Notes under the pieces: generated by a model
Database searches by the model: none
Told to the model about the DNA's origin: nothing
Seen by the model: only the letters and a program-made list of their open reading frames with translations
In this document: in pieces, positions 35,008-46,433 of the stretch
Numbering within the stretch: the stretch's first letter is position 1
Layout of the letters: every line of letters begins with the position of its first letter
Assembly: GCF_020906515.1 (NCBI RefSeq)
Contig: NC_085852.1
Coordinates: forward strand, 682,001-746,000
Direction of reading: 5' to 3'
Source of the DNA: Vanrija pseudolonga
Lineage: Eukaryota; Basidiomycota; Tremellomycetes; Trichosporonales; Trichosporonaceae
DNA: 64,000 nucleotides
Made by a program: the position numbers and the translations under genes

Positions 35008-38000
35008 ATGACGGCTGTCGATACCCCGCTAGCCGTTCTCTCCACAGACCATTCGCACCCCTCATCACTTCGCCACTCTGTCACGAACGGCGACATGCCG
35101 ACACCAGTGCGCGAGAACAGCGACACCCTGTCGACCATGTCATCAATGGACAACCTCGAAGCGCGCTGTGGGGGCTGTCGCAAGGTCATTGACCAGGACA
35201 ATGGCGGCATCGTCGTCGCGTTTGGGTACGTGTCAACCGGCGCGCCGCCGCGCCCCTTGTCATGTTTCGTTGCTGACTCTTTCTCCCCAGCACGTCGCTG
35301 TGGCACGTCGACTGCTTTCGCTGCGCAAAGTGCAAGGACAAGGTGTCAGCAGACACAAATCTCCTCCTGTTATCCGATGGGAGCCCAGTATGTGGGAACT
35401 GCTCCTACCAGGTGGGTCATCTTTACCCGCGCAGCAGGGGACGTGCGGCTGACACCTCTTTCAGTGCTTTGTCTGCAAGAAGGCCATCACAGAAGAGGCC
35501 ATCATGACCGGAGATGAGTCATATCACGCTCACTGCTTCACCTGCCGGACGTGCAAGCGCCGCATCGAAGAGCTCGTCTTTGCAAAGACAACACAAGGCA
35601 TCTACTGCATGGTGCGTGGTGCGATTGTCGATGGCACTGACCTCCTACCAGAATTGTCACAACGAACGCGTAGCAAGAAGTCGCAGACATGCCGAAGCAA
35701 AGCGACAGCGAGCAAAGGAAAAGGAGCGCGAGGAGGCCGCAAAGGGCCTGTCGGGCAGCTCTTCTCTTCCCTTGCTGTCCGCCGTTGCCGCAGCCAGTCC
35801 TGGTCCGGATACACCTACAGCCGCCTCACCGACAGTGACGCCGGGCTCATCCATCAGAACCGAGCGCGACAAGGTGACGGCTGGGGCCTCGACGCCCAAT
35901 TCAAACGAGCGCACCCCCACCCAAGAACGCATCCGCGAGGGCAGCGTGGATCGCAGTCTGGGTGCCACCAGCCCCGTTCCTCGCGCCGTCTCACCAGGAA
36001 GCAGAAAGGGAAGCGCTCCTTCGTCCCCGTCATTGGATGCCCCTCCGATGCTGCGCGGCCTGTCCGCCGACAAGGAGCACATTCTGCGATCGGCCACTAG
36101 CAGCCCCACGCCGCCCAGTCACGCCGCCCCATTGAGCTCTCCCGGTGCCACCTCACCATCCAGAACAACTGCCCCACTGCGTTCCCCGAGCACGGGCATT
36201 GGCCTGGGACTGGGGCCCACTCCAGGCCTCAATATCCCTACCAGCAAGGCCGACAAGCGGAGGTCCATTAACCCCGGCATGATGTTCAACATGGATTCGC
36301 AAAACGCCACGTTTGCTGCTGAGCCTCGAGCTCCATCGCCACTGCGGTCGTCGTTCAGCGAACGCCAGCATAGCAACGCCGCGTCTGCAGCCGCGTCTGC
36401 GGGCCCATCCACGCCTGCATTGGAACGAGGAGCATCGCCATCGTTACCCTCCCCCAAGGTCACAGTTGCCCCAGCCCTGCGCGCTGCATCGCCTGCTATC
36501 TCGCCGGACAAGGCGCTCCCCAGCCTTGCGGATGCACGGGAGGAGACGCGAGGAGACCACAAGGCAACCGACAACAAGAAGGCAGACGCCACACATCTCA
36601 AGGACTCTCGTGCCAATAATGATCAGCACCAGCCCCGGATCGACGCGCCCAGTCTGCCCACAATGTCGTTCTCCCTGTCTGATCCAGACTTTGCAGTTTT
36701 ACTCAGCGAGACCGAGGCCAACGGCAAGACGCCCGAGAAAGCCTCGCCACCCAAGCACGCTTCAAAGAGTCAGGCAACCCCGCCTCGCGAGGACAGCTCG
36801 ACTTCGTCTTCACCCAGTATCCCTACCATCTCGGATCCAGAGGAGACACCAGTGGTTATCAAGCGGCAGTCAATGACTCGCAGCCCTCAGATGAACCTGC
36901 TCTCCTCCGCCGCCAATGGCGACGCCAGCACGTCGGCGCTCGGTGCCAGAGGATTGCTCTCCCCTCACGACCAGCCCATTGGAACGAGGAGGCGGCGCCT
37001 GTCAATGGAGTCGACCATGTCGTTCCGTATGGAGCCGGACTCTGCGATCTCGACCTTGAAGGAGTTGATCGACAACGCCAAGCCAGGGGACGACAACCAC
37101 ATCTCCGTCGACCTTTCCTTGTTAGCGGACGTTGTGCGCGAGCACGAGGCCATGAGGGACGCAGCTGGCACTCTCAAGCAGAAGTATACTGGAGCCAAGG
37201 TGAGTTCTGGAGGCTATGCGTTGGGGTCATTGCTAACCGTCTTCAGCGCTCAAGCCAGCAGTACAGCGAAGGTCTCACCATCGCTGGCGAGGAATACGAC
37301 AAGGAAGCCGCGATGCGCCGCGATCTTGAGGCAGAAGTCACACGTCTCCGCGCTCAGGTCCACGGCCAAAGTGCCCGCTTGTCTCTCATTTCGAGTGACG
37401 AACGGAGGCAAGAGGCCCTGCGGAGAAGGTCTCAGGATCTTGCCAGCAGCCTCACTGGTCTGGAGAGAGATATTTCCAGACTCCGGGCGCAGCGCGATAT
37501 CACACTGGCTGAAGTGGAAGAGCTCCAAGCCAAATCGAATGCTGGCGCCGACGGGACGGTCGAGGAGACGACGACCAAGCTCGGGCGCTCGCTCACCCGT
37601 CGCTTGGATACGATCAAGGAGCAGTACCGCGAGGAGCTCGGGCCTCTTTCTGCTCAACGAGAGGCTCTGCAGCGCGAGATCAACGACCTGCGCGAAACCC
37701 GCGAGCAGTTCCTTGAGGAGTCGGCGTCGCTGGCGGCCGAGAACGAGGAACTGGCAGAGCTCAACGCCCAGTTGACTCGCCAGGGTGATGACAGGCCTGA
37801 CCCGGCCGTTCGTCAACGCACCCCATCGAGCTTTGGTACGATCAAGCCTCTTCGCACCCACCCATCCGGAAGCCCGTCCCTTTCATCACTGTCGACATCC
37901 GTCACGTTGCAGGATGTGCCAGAGGAGACTGCAAGGGTCATCAAGGTTCCCAAACCTGAGCCCATTGAAGCAGCGCCGGCTCGTCGCTTCAAGTGGTACA

Positions 38001-38941
38001 AGTCTTCAAAGGGACCCGATGGCGCGACTGGCGCAACACCAAAGGGCGGTGACAAGGACAAGAAGTTCCGTCCATCAACCGAGATGGGTATTCGCGACCA
38101 CCAGTTCCAGCAGCACACTGCAATGCGTCTTGGCCGGTGCGAGCTGTGCCAGGAAAAGATGTGGGGTCTGCAAGAAGTCAAGTGCATGGCGTGCGGCACC
38201 GTGTGTCACAGCAAGTGTGCCGAGAAGCTGCCACGATCGTGCCCTGGACCACGAAACGGCAAGACGATCGAAGACGAGGGGCCACCCCCTCCATCCATGT
38301 TTGGTCGCGACCTGTCGATCCAGGCCGAGTCGGACAAGCACTCGATCCCCGTCATCGTTACCAAGTGTATCGGGGCCGTCGAGGCCAACGGCATGGAGTA
38401 CGAGGGCATCTACCGAAAGACGGGTGGCTCGTCGCAGTCCAAGCAGATCACAAGCCTGTTCGAGCGCGGCAACTACGAGTCGTTTGACCTCACCAACGTA
38501 GACCACTTCAACGACATTAGCTCGATTACCTCTGTGCTCAAGACATATTTCCGCCAGCTGCCCGACCCGCTCTTAACCCACAGTCTCCACGAGAGCTTTG
38601 TTGCGGCCGCAAGTGAGTGTAGCGTGTCGCAAGTGGACGTTTTGCTGACTGTTGCAGACATTCGTGACCAGAACAACAAGTCGTCGGCCCTGCGCGCGCT
38701 TCTCAAGGAGTTGCCGCAGGCGCACTACGCCACGCTCAAGTTCCTGATGCTCCACCTTCACCGTGTTGCAGCTCAGAGCCAGGTCAACCTCATGACCAGC
38801 CAGAACCTGGGTGTCGTCTTTGGCCCGACGCTGCTGCGGTCCTCTGACCCCAACCGCGAGTTTGGCGACATGGCCGGCAAGGCGCTCAGTGTGCAGTGGA
38901 TGGTGGACAATGCCCCCACCGTCTTTGTCGACCGCGAATAA
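35008..38941 (+). CDS. RGA1: LIM-C1-RhoGAP protein (Rga1/Rga2-like)
   Basis: GTPase-activating protein for Rho/Cdc42 GTPases, acting in polarity and cytokinesis. The start is the ATG at 35008. Two LIM zinc fingers come first (CGGCRKVI, HVDCFRCAKCKDKV, CGNCSYQCFVCKKAI, HAHCFTCRTCKRRIEE, CMNCHNERV), spread over exons split by short introns. A long disordered Ser/Pro region of about 500 residues and a coiled coil (RRDLEAEVTRLRAQV to ELAELNAQL) follow. A C1-like zinc finger reads HTAMRLGRCELCQEKMWG and CMACGTVCHSKCAEKL. The RhoGAP domain has GIYRKTGGSSQSK with the arginine finger, LKTYFRQLPDPLLTHSLHE, and NLMTSQNLGVVFGPTLLR. The stop is at 38939-38941. All domains look complete, including the catalytic Arg. 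The gene converges with SNU66. Confidence 0.93.
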
Positions 38942-39120
38942 AACATGGATAGCGTTCGACATCATGTCCTGCAATCTTGGGACCAGCCAATGTGACTAGT
39001 AGCACCACATGGATAATCTAACCTCACCGACCACCGACCACCACCACCCCAGTAACCTGTCTACGCTGCTTATCGTACTGCCACTTGTTAAACTATGCAT
39101 CATGTGTACCGAGGTGCCAT

Positions 39121-41256
39121 CTAGCGGCGCTTTGCCTTGGCGTCCATCTGCACCGACTGCTTGTTGCCCACCGAGAGGACCATGTGTGCCTCGCCCGTCT
39201 TCTGCTGACGACGAGAAAACGCATTGGTCATGCCGAGTGGCGTGTCGCTCGCCGACATGCTCTGCGCCTTGCGCTCCTCCTCCATCTTGCGCAGTCGCTT
39301 CTCCGTCTTCATGCGGCCCGAAGTCTTGCCGTGGAACTTGTGCGAGAGGCTCTTCCATGCCTCCTTTGCGCTCATTTCGCGGCCAAACTCGTCGTGGTAC
39401 GCAATCTTGATGTCGGGCTTGTAGTTTTTGAACGCGTCGAGCGCCGTCCGCGCCTCCTGCTGCTCGCGCATCCGGTTGTCGTACTCGCGCTGCGCCTGGT
39501 CGCGGTTCCCGCCGCGCGCAGCGATGCGCTCCATCTCCTTCTGCGCCTGCCGCCGCCGGTGGTCGGCCAGCCAGAGGTCGTGCTGCTTTTGCTGGCGCTC
39601 GCGCGCCTCGTCCTGCTCGCTCTTCTTGGCCAGCGAGCCCTGGTTGCGCAGCATGGTCAGGATGTTCGCGACGCCGTTGCCGACCGGCGCCTCGGGCTCC
39701 TCCTCGGCCGCATTCTCCGCCTTGACCTCGTCGAGCTCGCGCATCTGCGCGTCGATGCGCAGACGGTACTCCTCGAGCGAGAGGCCCTCGCGCGCGGCAA
39801 TCTCAGCGAGCGCGTCGTCCTCATCCTCGTCGTCGTCGTCCGACATTGGCTCGTCGCCATCCTCGACGCGCTCGATCTTGACGACGACAGGCTGCTCGGC
39901 AGCTGCCGACGGGCCAGCAGGGGATGACGTCCGTGTTCGCTCTTGCTTGACGGGTGCGGCGAGCGACTTGGCGGTCACGCTGCGCACAAACTCGGACGTG
40001 TCGTCGAAGGTGATCCGTCCGTCGTCGTCACCGTCGTTGCCGTTGGCCTGCGCGGCCTCGGCTGCCGCGTCCTCTTTCTTCTGCTCAGCAATGCGCGCTG
40101 CCAGGTCCTCGGCCTTGACTTTTGGCTTCTTCTTGGCCGCTTCACGTCGTGACCTCGCCAACGCGGCCTGGAGGTCGTCGTCGTCGACCAGGTTGTCGGG
40201 CCCGTCGCCAACAGCGCGCTTTGTGAATGTTGGCACAAAGTCGACGTCCATCTCGTCCCCGTCGTCCGCCTCGGCCCGCCTCGACGACGACTTCTTCACC
40301 CGCCTCTTCTTCACCTTGAAGCCCTTGTCGCCCTCCTTCATGTAATCTGAGACGTCAAAGTCGCCTGGGACGTCAGCTCGGCCTCCCAGCCGACACTCAC
40401 GAGCAAAGTTGAGGTCGAGCTTGACCTTGGACTGGGGCGCCGCGCCGAACATCTCGATGTCCTCGGTCTCCTCCTTCTTGGCCTTCTTCTCGACTGGCGC
40501 GCCGAGGCGAAACCCCTCCGACTTCATCTTGCCACTTGAAGAGTAGTCCTCGTCGTACTTTGACAGCACGTCGGCCTTCTGTCCTATTCTTCCCTCCTCA
40601 AACTCTTCGTCGTCGTAGCCGGTGTACGCCTGCGCCGCCTTGCGCTTGCGCTCCTTGACGGCGGCGTCGGCCTCGAGGTCGGCAATGTTGACGTTCTGCA
40701 GCTCGTCCTCGTCGCCCTCGAGGATCCGGCTGTCCTTGAGCGTGAGGATGACGTCCTGGCCCTCCTCGAACGCGTCGGCGTCGTGCGCAACCTTGATGCC
40801 CACGAGGTCGTCCTCGTCGTACGCCACCCGGTCGGCCTCCTCCATCTCGCGCAGACGCCTCGCCGCCTGGTCCTTTTCATGCCGGGACGCGCGCTTCTTC
40901 TGCGCCTTGATCCAGCTGGACGCTGAGAGCTTGTCGTCTTTGGACGTGTCGCCGAGGGTGGACCCCTGGAGCTTTTTGTTCAATGCGCGCTGGTTCTTGA
41001 GGCTGGGAGGTGTCAGTATACCCATGTATGGCACAGTATCCACGCACCGTTCAATCTGCTCCCTCGTCTCCTTCTCCTTCTTTGCCGCCCGCTCGTCCGC
41101 GCGCCGTTGGGCAAAGTTGGCCTCGGCAATCTCGTCCTGCGTCGGCTCGACCTCGCCGCCGGCGGCATCGTCATCGGCGCCGATGGGCTTGAGGCCGAGG
41201 CTGATGCGGACCTTGTTGGTCTCCTCGAGGGTGAGGGTTTCCTGGTTGACCGACAT
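39121..41256 (-). CDS. SNU66: U4/U6.U5 tri-snRNP protein Snu66/SART1
   Basis: Tri-snRNP component needed to bring U4/U6.U5 into the spliceosome. The start is the ATG at 41256 (MSVNQETLTLEETNKVRISL), with the SART1 N-terminal signature LGLKPIGAD. An early intron lies near 41005-41050. Further family segments are KNQRALNKKLQG, SASSWIKAQKKRA, YDEDDLVGIKVAHD, GQDVILTLKDSRIL, NVNIADLEAD and YDDEEFEEG. The C-terminal part has a coiled coil, FKNYKPDIKIAYHDEFGRE, KEAWKSLSHKFHGK and the closing MTNAFSRRQQKTGEAHMVLS before AKAKRR. It is rich in Glu, Asp and Lys throughout. It is head-to-head with SPT4, 227 bases apart. Confidence 0.95.
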   Translation of the reverse strand: MSVNQETLTLEETNKVRISLGLKPIGADDDAAGGEVEPTQDEIAEANFAQRRADERAAKKEKETREQIERCVDTVPYMGILTPPSLKNQRALNKKLQGSTLGDTSKDDKLSASSWIKAQKKRASRHEKDQAARRLREMEEADRVAYDEDDLVGIKVAHDADAFEEGQDVILTLKDSRILEGDEDELQNVNIADLEADAAVKERKRKAAQAYTGYDDEEFEEGRIGQKADVLSKYDEDYSSSGKMKSEGFRLGAPVEKKAKKEETEDIEMFGAAPQSKVKLDLNFARECRLGGRADVPGDFDVSDYMKEGDKGFKVKKRRVKKSSSRRAEADDGDEMDVDFVPTFTKRAVGDGPDNLVDDDDLQAALARSRREAAKKKPKVKAEDLAARIAEQKKEDAAAEAAQANGNDGDDDGRITFDDTSEFVRSVTAKSLAAPVKQERTRTSSPAGPSAAAEQPVVVKIERVEDGDEPMSDDDDEDEDDALAEIAAREGLSLEEYRLRIDAQMRELDEVKAENAAEEEPEAPVGNGVANILTMLRNQGSLAKKSEQDEARERQQKQHDLWLADHRRRQAQKEMERIAARGGNRDQAQREYDNRMREQQEARTALDAFKNYKPDIKIAYHDEFGREMSAKEAWKSLSHKFHGKTSGRMKTEKRLRKMEEERKAQSMSASDTPLGMTNAFSRRQQKTGEAHMVLSVGNKQSVQMDAKAKRR

Positions 41257-41483
41257 GGTGAGGGGAGTGTGATGACAGGTTGTGAGGTCGTTTCAGCGAG
41301 CTGATATTGTTGAGCTGATCGATTTCGAGGTCGGTTGGGTGGCAAAGGAATAGGCGCGGTATTAGGCGTACCAGATCCAGCACGCCTGCCGCCACCTCCA
41401 CCACAACTCGCCTCGACTTTCAACAACCGCCATGGCATCCATCACTCTCTATTCTTCTCCTCATCTCACAATCCCCCACCAAC
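41257..41483. promoter_or_regulatory. Bidirectional promoter region SNU66 / SPT4
   Basis: The 227 bases between two start codons must serve both genes, making it one of the two shortest head-to-head spacers in the window. No specific binding site was identified. Confidence 0.5.
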
Positions 41484-41911
41484 ATGCCCCCAAAAGTCTC
41501 GGCCCGCCAGCCAGCCCTGCGCGCCTGCCTCGTCTGCTCGGTCCTCCAGCCCCTCAAGGACTTTATCGACTCGGGCTGCCCGAACTGCGAGAACATTGTG
41601 CAGGTGAGCTGTCGTTTTGGTTGCTCCAGCTGACACCCCCAGATGCAAGGCAGCCACGAGCGCGTGTCAGAGTGCACGAGCACAATCTACGACGGCATGA
41701 TCGCCATGTTGGAGCCCGAGGAGAGCTGGGTCGCGCGCTGGCAGCGGATAGGTGGGTGTAGTATGGTCTTCACCCGCTGACACCATCAGACAAGAAGAAG
41801 CGTGGCCTGTACGCTGTGCGCGTCACTGGTCGCCCACCACAGGACGTGATCGACGCGATCGAGGCCCAGGGCGGTGTCTACCGTTCTCGTGACGCGGTCG
41901 AGGAGCTCTAA
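41484..41911 (+). CDS. SPT4: Transcription elongation factor Spt4
   Basis: Small zinc-binding partner of Spt5 in DSIF, keeping RNA polymerase II processive. Exons are 41484-41603, 41643-41751 and 41790-41911, giving about 116 residues. The zinc finger is formed by ACLVC (residues 15 and 18) and GCPNC (32 and 35). It is followed by the family sequence CTSTIYDGMIAMLEPEESWV, ARWQRIDKKKRGLYAVRVTG and ending RSRDAVEEL. Both introns are 38-39 bases with canonical branch sites. The gene is too fragmented by introns to stand out as an open frame but is clear after splicing. The length agrees with Spt4 from other fungi. Confidence 0.96.
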
Positions 41912-42186
41912 GCGGCTGCCGAGCTGCTGTAGGCAGCGAGGCGGCAGCGAGCCTGCCAGGGCACGACGATACCATCGGCAATGGTTCCAGCCTCCGCCGA
42001 AGGTTCACTGCACCCTCACCCTTCGCCTCACTTTCAGATCTCCCTCATTTTCCTGGTCACCCTCCCCTCGCACATAGCGACCAGCACAGTCATGTCATGT
42101 TGTAAAAGCTGCAGCCTCATATCATACATCGCACGAAGACTAACCAGCCTCGCCGCGAGCGGTCTGCCTCACTAAGAAACCAACCC

Positions 42187-43145
42187 CTACATGTACATGC
42201 CCGACAGGTCGTCGCCAGCCGGTGCCTCCTGGTGCGGCCGGCGCGCGCCCATGCCGAGCCCGACGAATGGCTCGTCGTCCACCTCGGTCCAGTGCGCGGA
42301 GCGTCCCAGCGCCTTGGCAGCAACGGGGGCCGCGGCCGCCAGCGCAGAGCTCACGGCGGACGGCGCGAGCGTAGACAGCGGGAGGGGAAGCAGGAGCAGT
42401 GTGGCCGCCTTGCCGTGGAACGGGGACGCGGGGTGTGCGGACTGGGATGTCAGCGGCTGAAGAACGGTCTCGCAAGCGCCCGCCAGTCACTCACGGCCGA
42501 GAGGAACGCGCCAGCGACGCCCGTGACGTAGTTTGGCGCGTCGTATGTCCTCAGCGCGGGGGACGACAGGCTCACCGCCGACGACGACGAGAGGTATCGT
42601 ACCGGCGGGTCGAGGGCGCGCGGCTCGCCCGCAGAGGGGATGTACATGGCGGGGACGTACGACGAGACGAGGGTCCTGGGGGAGGTGGTGTCAGCTCGCC
42701 GCTTCTAGCTCCCAAGCAGCACAACTCACCACGACTCGGCAGCGACCACGCCCAGAACCGCCTCGACGACAGCGTACGCCGCGTCGCCGCTATCCAGCTC
42801 GTTGAGCGCGAGCAGCGCGCTGCCGCCGTCGAGCGCGAAGACGGTGCCTGCGCGCGCCGAGTCGAGCGTCACGCTGAGCAAGGGACGCGCAGAGGACGCC
42901 CGGCGGAGGAGGTACGCGCCCGCCTGGCCGATCGCGACGACCGCGGAGGATGCTTTGAGTGGCAGCTCCGATGCCGACGCGCCGGGGAGTGGGGACACGC
43001 TGACGACTGGCGCGGGCGGTGCTGCGCGGCGCTGTGTGGGTGCCGCCGACGCGGGGTACGCGCCTTGTCCTTCCTCGTCGGAGCTGTCCGACTCGAGCAG
43101 GTACCGCGGCGGAGGGGCCTTGAGGGAGCTGATGGGGTCGAGCAT
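42187..43145 (-). CDS. Possible proteasome assembly chaperone 1-like protein
   Basis: Tentative. The start is the ATG at 43145-43143, with exon 1 to 42730 or so and two more short-intron-separated exons ending at 42187. The N-terminus has DPISSLKAPPPRYLLESDS, a disordered stretch, then an alternating hydrophobic domain (SSAVVAIGQAGAYLL, VFALDGGSALLAL, AAYAVVEAVLGVV). The C-terminal part has YLSSSSAVSLSSPALRTYD followed by APNYVTGVAGAFLSA, resembling the Pac1/Pba1 segment preceding a conserved Pro-Asn and hydrophobic helix. A TLLLLPLPLSTL stretch and a tail DDLSGMYM follow. Length of about 270 residues and this pattern fit Pba1, but no decisive motif exists. It converges with SPT4 and lies upstream of CDS1 on the same strand. 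Confidence 0.45.
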
Positions 43146-43520
43146 GGCTGTTGGGGTGAGTTGGGAGGGTGCTGCCGGCTTGGGTTTATGTTTGGAATGC
43201 GGACGGGGCTGTCGATGAACGCATCATCATCAGCGACGCGAAAGCGTAGAGATTTCCACGTGCAGCGGCGCCACGCCAGGCACTGGTGGAGGTCGTCGTC
43301 GAGGAGTTTGAAGACACCGACCAGTGCAAGTACTCACGCTCACAGGCCACGCCCACCGCGCTTTGATTCAATGCATGTCTGTATGGATGGTATCATGAAC
43401 GCCGCTGTGGCGATTATTCACACGACTCGAGTCCTATGAAAAGAGATCTACATGTCAAGAGACGACGCCGCCGTGGTTTCCGGTTGACGACAACCCGCAG
43501 GCGGTTCGTCTGTCGGCTTT
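43146..43520. promoter_or_regulatory. Intergenic region, promoter of the minus-strand chaperone-like gene
   Basis: About 375 bases between the CDS1 stop and the start of the downstream minus-strand gene. It contains the CDS1 3' end near 43500 and presumably the next promoter. Nothing else was recognised. Confidence 0.4.
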
Positions 43521-45616
43521 TTAGCTGCTCAGCACACCCTGGCCCTCGAGGAAGCGCTTCAGGTCGGACAGCAGTTCCAGCTGCTCGCTGGTCGTGAGCG
43601 AGACGACGGCCGTCTGCAGGATAGAGCCGACGGTAACAGACTGGATGCGGATGAGGGACGAGTAGTAGACGTAGGCGAACATGCCCATCATGAACCTGGG
43701 GTGTCAGCAAACAGTGGTACGCCAGTACGTCCACACGTCCACACCACACTCACTGGCAGTCCATGCGGTCAGTCATACCACCGTGGCCGGGGATGGAGTG
43801 TCCAAAGTCCTTGATGTTGAAGGCACGCTTGAAGCCTGAAGCAAAGAAGCCGCCGAAGGGGGCCACGAGCGACGCAAAAGTCGCCATGACCAGGGTGTGG
43901 AACTGGAAAGGAGCGTAGGGGACGGCAGAAGTGCCGAACTGGCTTGTCAGCAGCTGTTGAATCTCGTGCCCACTCACAATAGCCTTGAGAGTCTGGCCGA
44001 CGGGGCCCGCGAACTCGTACGCGCGCCAGATGAACACGGGGTTGGGCTTGCAGACGATGGTCGAGAAAGCGTTGGCGCCGAGGTCCCTGGCAGGGCAGAT
44101 CATGTAGGGGAACTGCATCCAGAAGGTGCCCCAGCCGTAACCGAAGATGAGGGTGCAGATGAAAGCGCCGATGAAGCCCTCAACCGTCTTCTTGGGGCTG
44201 AGCTTGATGAGGGGCGTGCGACCAAAGAGCTTGCCACAAACGTAGGCGAAAACGTCGTTGCAGATGACAAGAGATGCGGGCACGAAGAACCAGATCATGC
44301 CCTCAAGAATGTTGTTCACAATAAAGTGGCTCGAGACCACAATGAGGAGAAGCGAGATGTGCACCCAGCAGAAGAGGGCAAACTGCTGGCGGAGATACTG
44401 GCGCTGGAGGTTGGCGACGAAGCCGACAAAGCCGAGCGTGTACAGCATGAAGCTGATGAAGCGGTGGTTCTTGGCAAAGGGGATGAAGTACGCGTCCACA
44501 AACACAATGTGCTTGAAGTAGTAGATGATCGACTCGCCGTAGAGGAAGTAGTTGGTGACGACGAAGAAGTACCAGTTGAGGGTCTTGCTCCACTCGTCGC
44601 CCTTCTCTCCGGGGCTGGGCTTGATGACCTTGGTACCGTGGTCGCGGAGGTTGAACAGGGCAGTGACCTCCTTGTACACAAGCGTCTGGCAAACGAGCAC
44701 GAGCATGATCATGTAAGGCGCACCAAGGGACAGAATCGCTGGGTTGTGTCAGACCTAGCGCCAGTCCCCACACTCACTGATGAATCCAAAGATCATGATG
44801 AAGGTCCAGACCGTGCGCTCAATGGCGTTCTGGTGCTTCTTCTCTGGGGCAGCGGGCGTCTCCTTCTTGGGGGTGATCGTCTTCTCGCCCTCGACACCCT
44901 CGCCAGGAACGACGCCGTCCTCAAACTTGACAGAGTTCTTGTTCGGGCTGGCGGCGGTGAGCGCGGCGTTGGGGCCGACGGGGGTGAAGTCCTCGGGCGT
45001 CCTGCGTTTCCTGTTGGCAGGGAGCTGGTTGGCTGTGGGGTGGGGCAGCTCGGCCGGGAGGGCGGGCTCAAACCTCGGCGACGAGGGGACCGCAGGAGGC
45101 GATGGGACGCGCGTGGGGGTCGAGGGGGGATCGTCGTCCTTTGCGGCGCTCGCTGCGGCTTCCTTCTTCGCGGGCGCGGCGGCGGTAGGAACCACGAGTT
45201 GTGGGACGGCAACAGGTGCGGCGGCGGAAGGAGCCTCCTTGGCCTTTGAGCCGTTGGCCGTCGCAGGAGCAGCTGCCGCAGCGGGCTTGCTCGCGCCGTT
45301 CACCTTGGCTGCTGATGCGGCGGGGGCCGGCTTTGCTGCCTCGGCCTCCGCCTCGGCGGCGGCAGCGGCGGCGGCCTTTGCAGCAGCCTTGGCGGCGCGC
45401 TTCTTCGCGCCCTTGGACAAAGGGGCAGAGGGGGTGTCGTCGACCTGCTCTTCCCTGTTGAATGTCAGTGTCTGGGCTTGGTGCGATGGTGGCCAACCGG
45501 CCCCACCGGTGTCGCTATAGCTGCTGCGCTTACTCTTCGATTTCGATTTCGTCGACCTCTACAAAGTCGTCAATTTCGAGGGCGCCAAACTTGTTTGACT
45601 GGGAAAACGACGGCAT
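43521..45616 (-). CDS. CDS1: CDP-diacylglycerol synthase (phosphatidate cytidylyltransferase)
   Basis: Integral ER enzyme making CDP-DAG from phosphatidate and CTP, the precursor for PI, PG and cardiolipin. The first exon begins at the ATG 45616-45614 (MPSFSQSNKFGALEIDDF) and is spliced to EEQVDDTPSAPLSKGAKKR. A long Ala/Lys/Pro-rich cytosolic N-terminus follows. Membrane segments include TVWTFIMIFGFISAILSLG, HRFISFMLYTLGFVGFV, FALFCWVHISLLLIVVSS and GMIWFFVPASLVIC. Motifs NDVFAYVCGKLFGRTPLI and LSPKKTVEGFIGAF precede the CDS signature, SGFKRAFNIKDFGHSIPGHG plus GMTDRMDC, which matches the cytidylyltransferase pattern with its Asp residues. It ends FLEGQGVLSS at 43521. The first intron sits near codon 28. 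Confidence 0.95.
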
Positions 45617-46129
45617 CGTGACTGTAACACTAGAGTGCTGTGTCGTCTCGGTGCAGTGTGTGATGTGAGAAAGAATAAAAAAGGGAATGTGTGTAGTTGT
45701 TGAGAATGTTTAAGAAGTGGCTTCCAGTCTGTGATTGTTCCCAAAGTTATGCGCCGTGGCGGTGACGTCTGGGTGCATTGCAGGTGGTGCCGTTGCTCGG
45801 CGCGCCGGCGTGGGGACTGTGATAGGCAGGCCGAGCAAGCGTCAGCCAGCACGGCCGCCGGTTGCGGCACCCCAATGCCACGTCATTGCACCCACGTGGT
45901 CACACAACCTCGCACCAAAAACTCTCTTGCACCGTTTTCGCTCTGCGACGCATTTATCGCGACTTGTTTCTTCCTGTCACTCTCCCCATTCAACTCAACG
46001 GGTACTCTAAGCATTGTCTGTGCAGATACTGCAGCAGCGCACGCGCGTGACAGAGTCCACACCATGGCTCACTAACATTGTAAGTGTCTCCTCCTACCCC
46101 CTCCACCCCTCCCCCCCGGCTCGAATGTT

Positions 46130-46276
46130 TGATGAGCACTACAATCCAACTCTTAAGCGCTGCGCCCCGGTGCGTGGTTGCGAACCTCTTAGCAAGGTTC
46201 GTGGACGCGGGCTGGGGACAGCGCATGCGCCGGGTAGGACCGGATCCGCTTGAGGACCACTTTACACATGACCTGA
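46130..46276 (+). ncRNA. Structured RNA candidate in intron 1 of the host gene
   Basis: A box C-like TGATGA (46130-46135) and a CTGA (46273-46276) flank an extended hairpin. Stem pieces are GCGCTG (46157-46162) with CAGCGC (46219-46224), CCCC with GGGG inside, GCGT with ACGC, and GAACCT (46182-46187) with AGGTTC (46195-46200). No terminal stem next to the boxes and no rRNA complement were found, so the class is open: C/D, H/ACA or another RNA. Confidence 0.3.
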
Positions 46277-46433
46277 CGCTTGATGTCTCCTGTCTTTATT
46301 CTTTGCGAGTGTGGACGGGTAGCTGACAACGACCTTAGGACTATTGACTTGACTGACTAGACTCGATCCTCTGGGCGAAGCTGGTATTGCAGGCACAATG
46401 TAAGTCTCAGAACTCCCCTCCCCCCATCCTCCC

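Noticed and set aside
43897-45249. A 450-residue plus-strand frame opposite CDS1
   Set aside because: It is the complement of a GC-rich coding region, with Glu/Val/Leu shadow composition and no family features.
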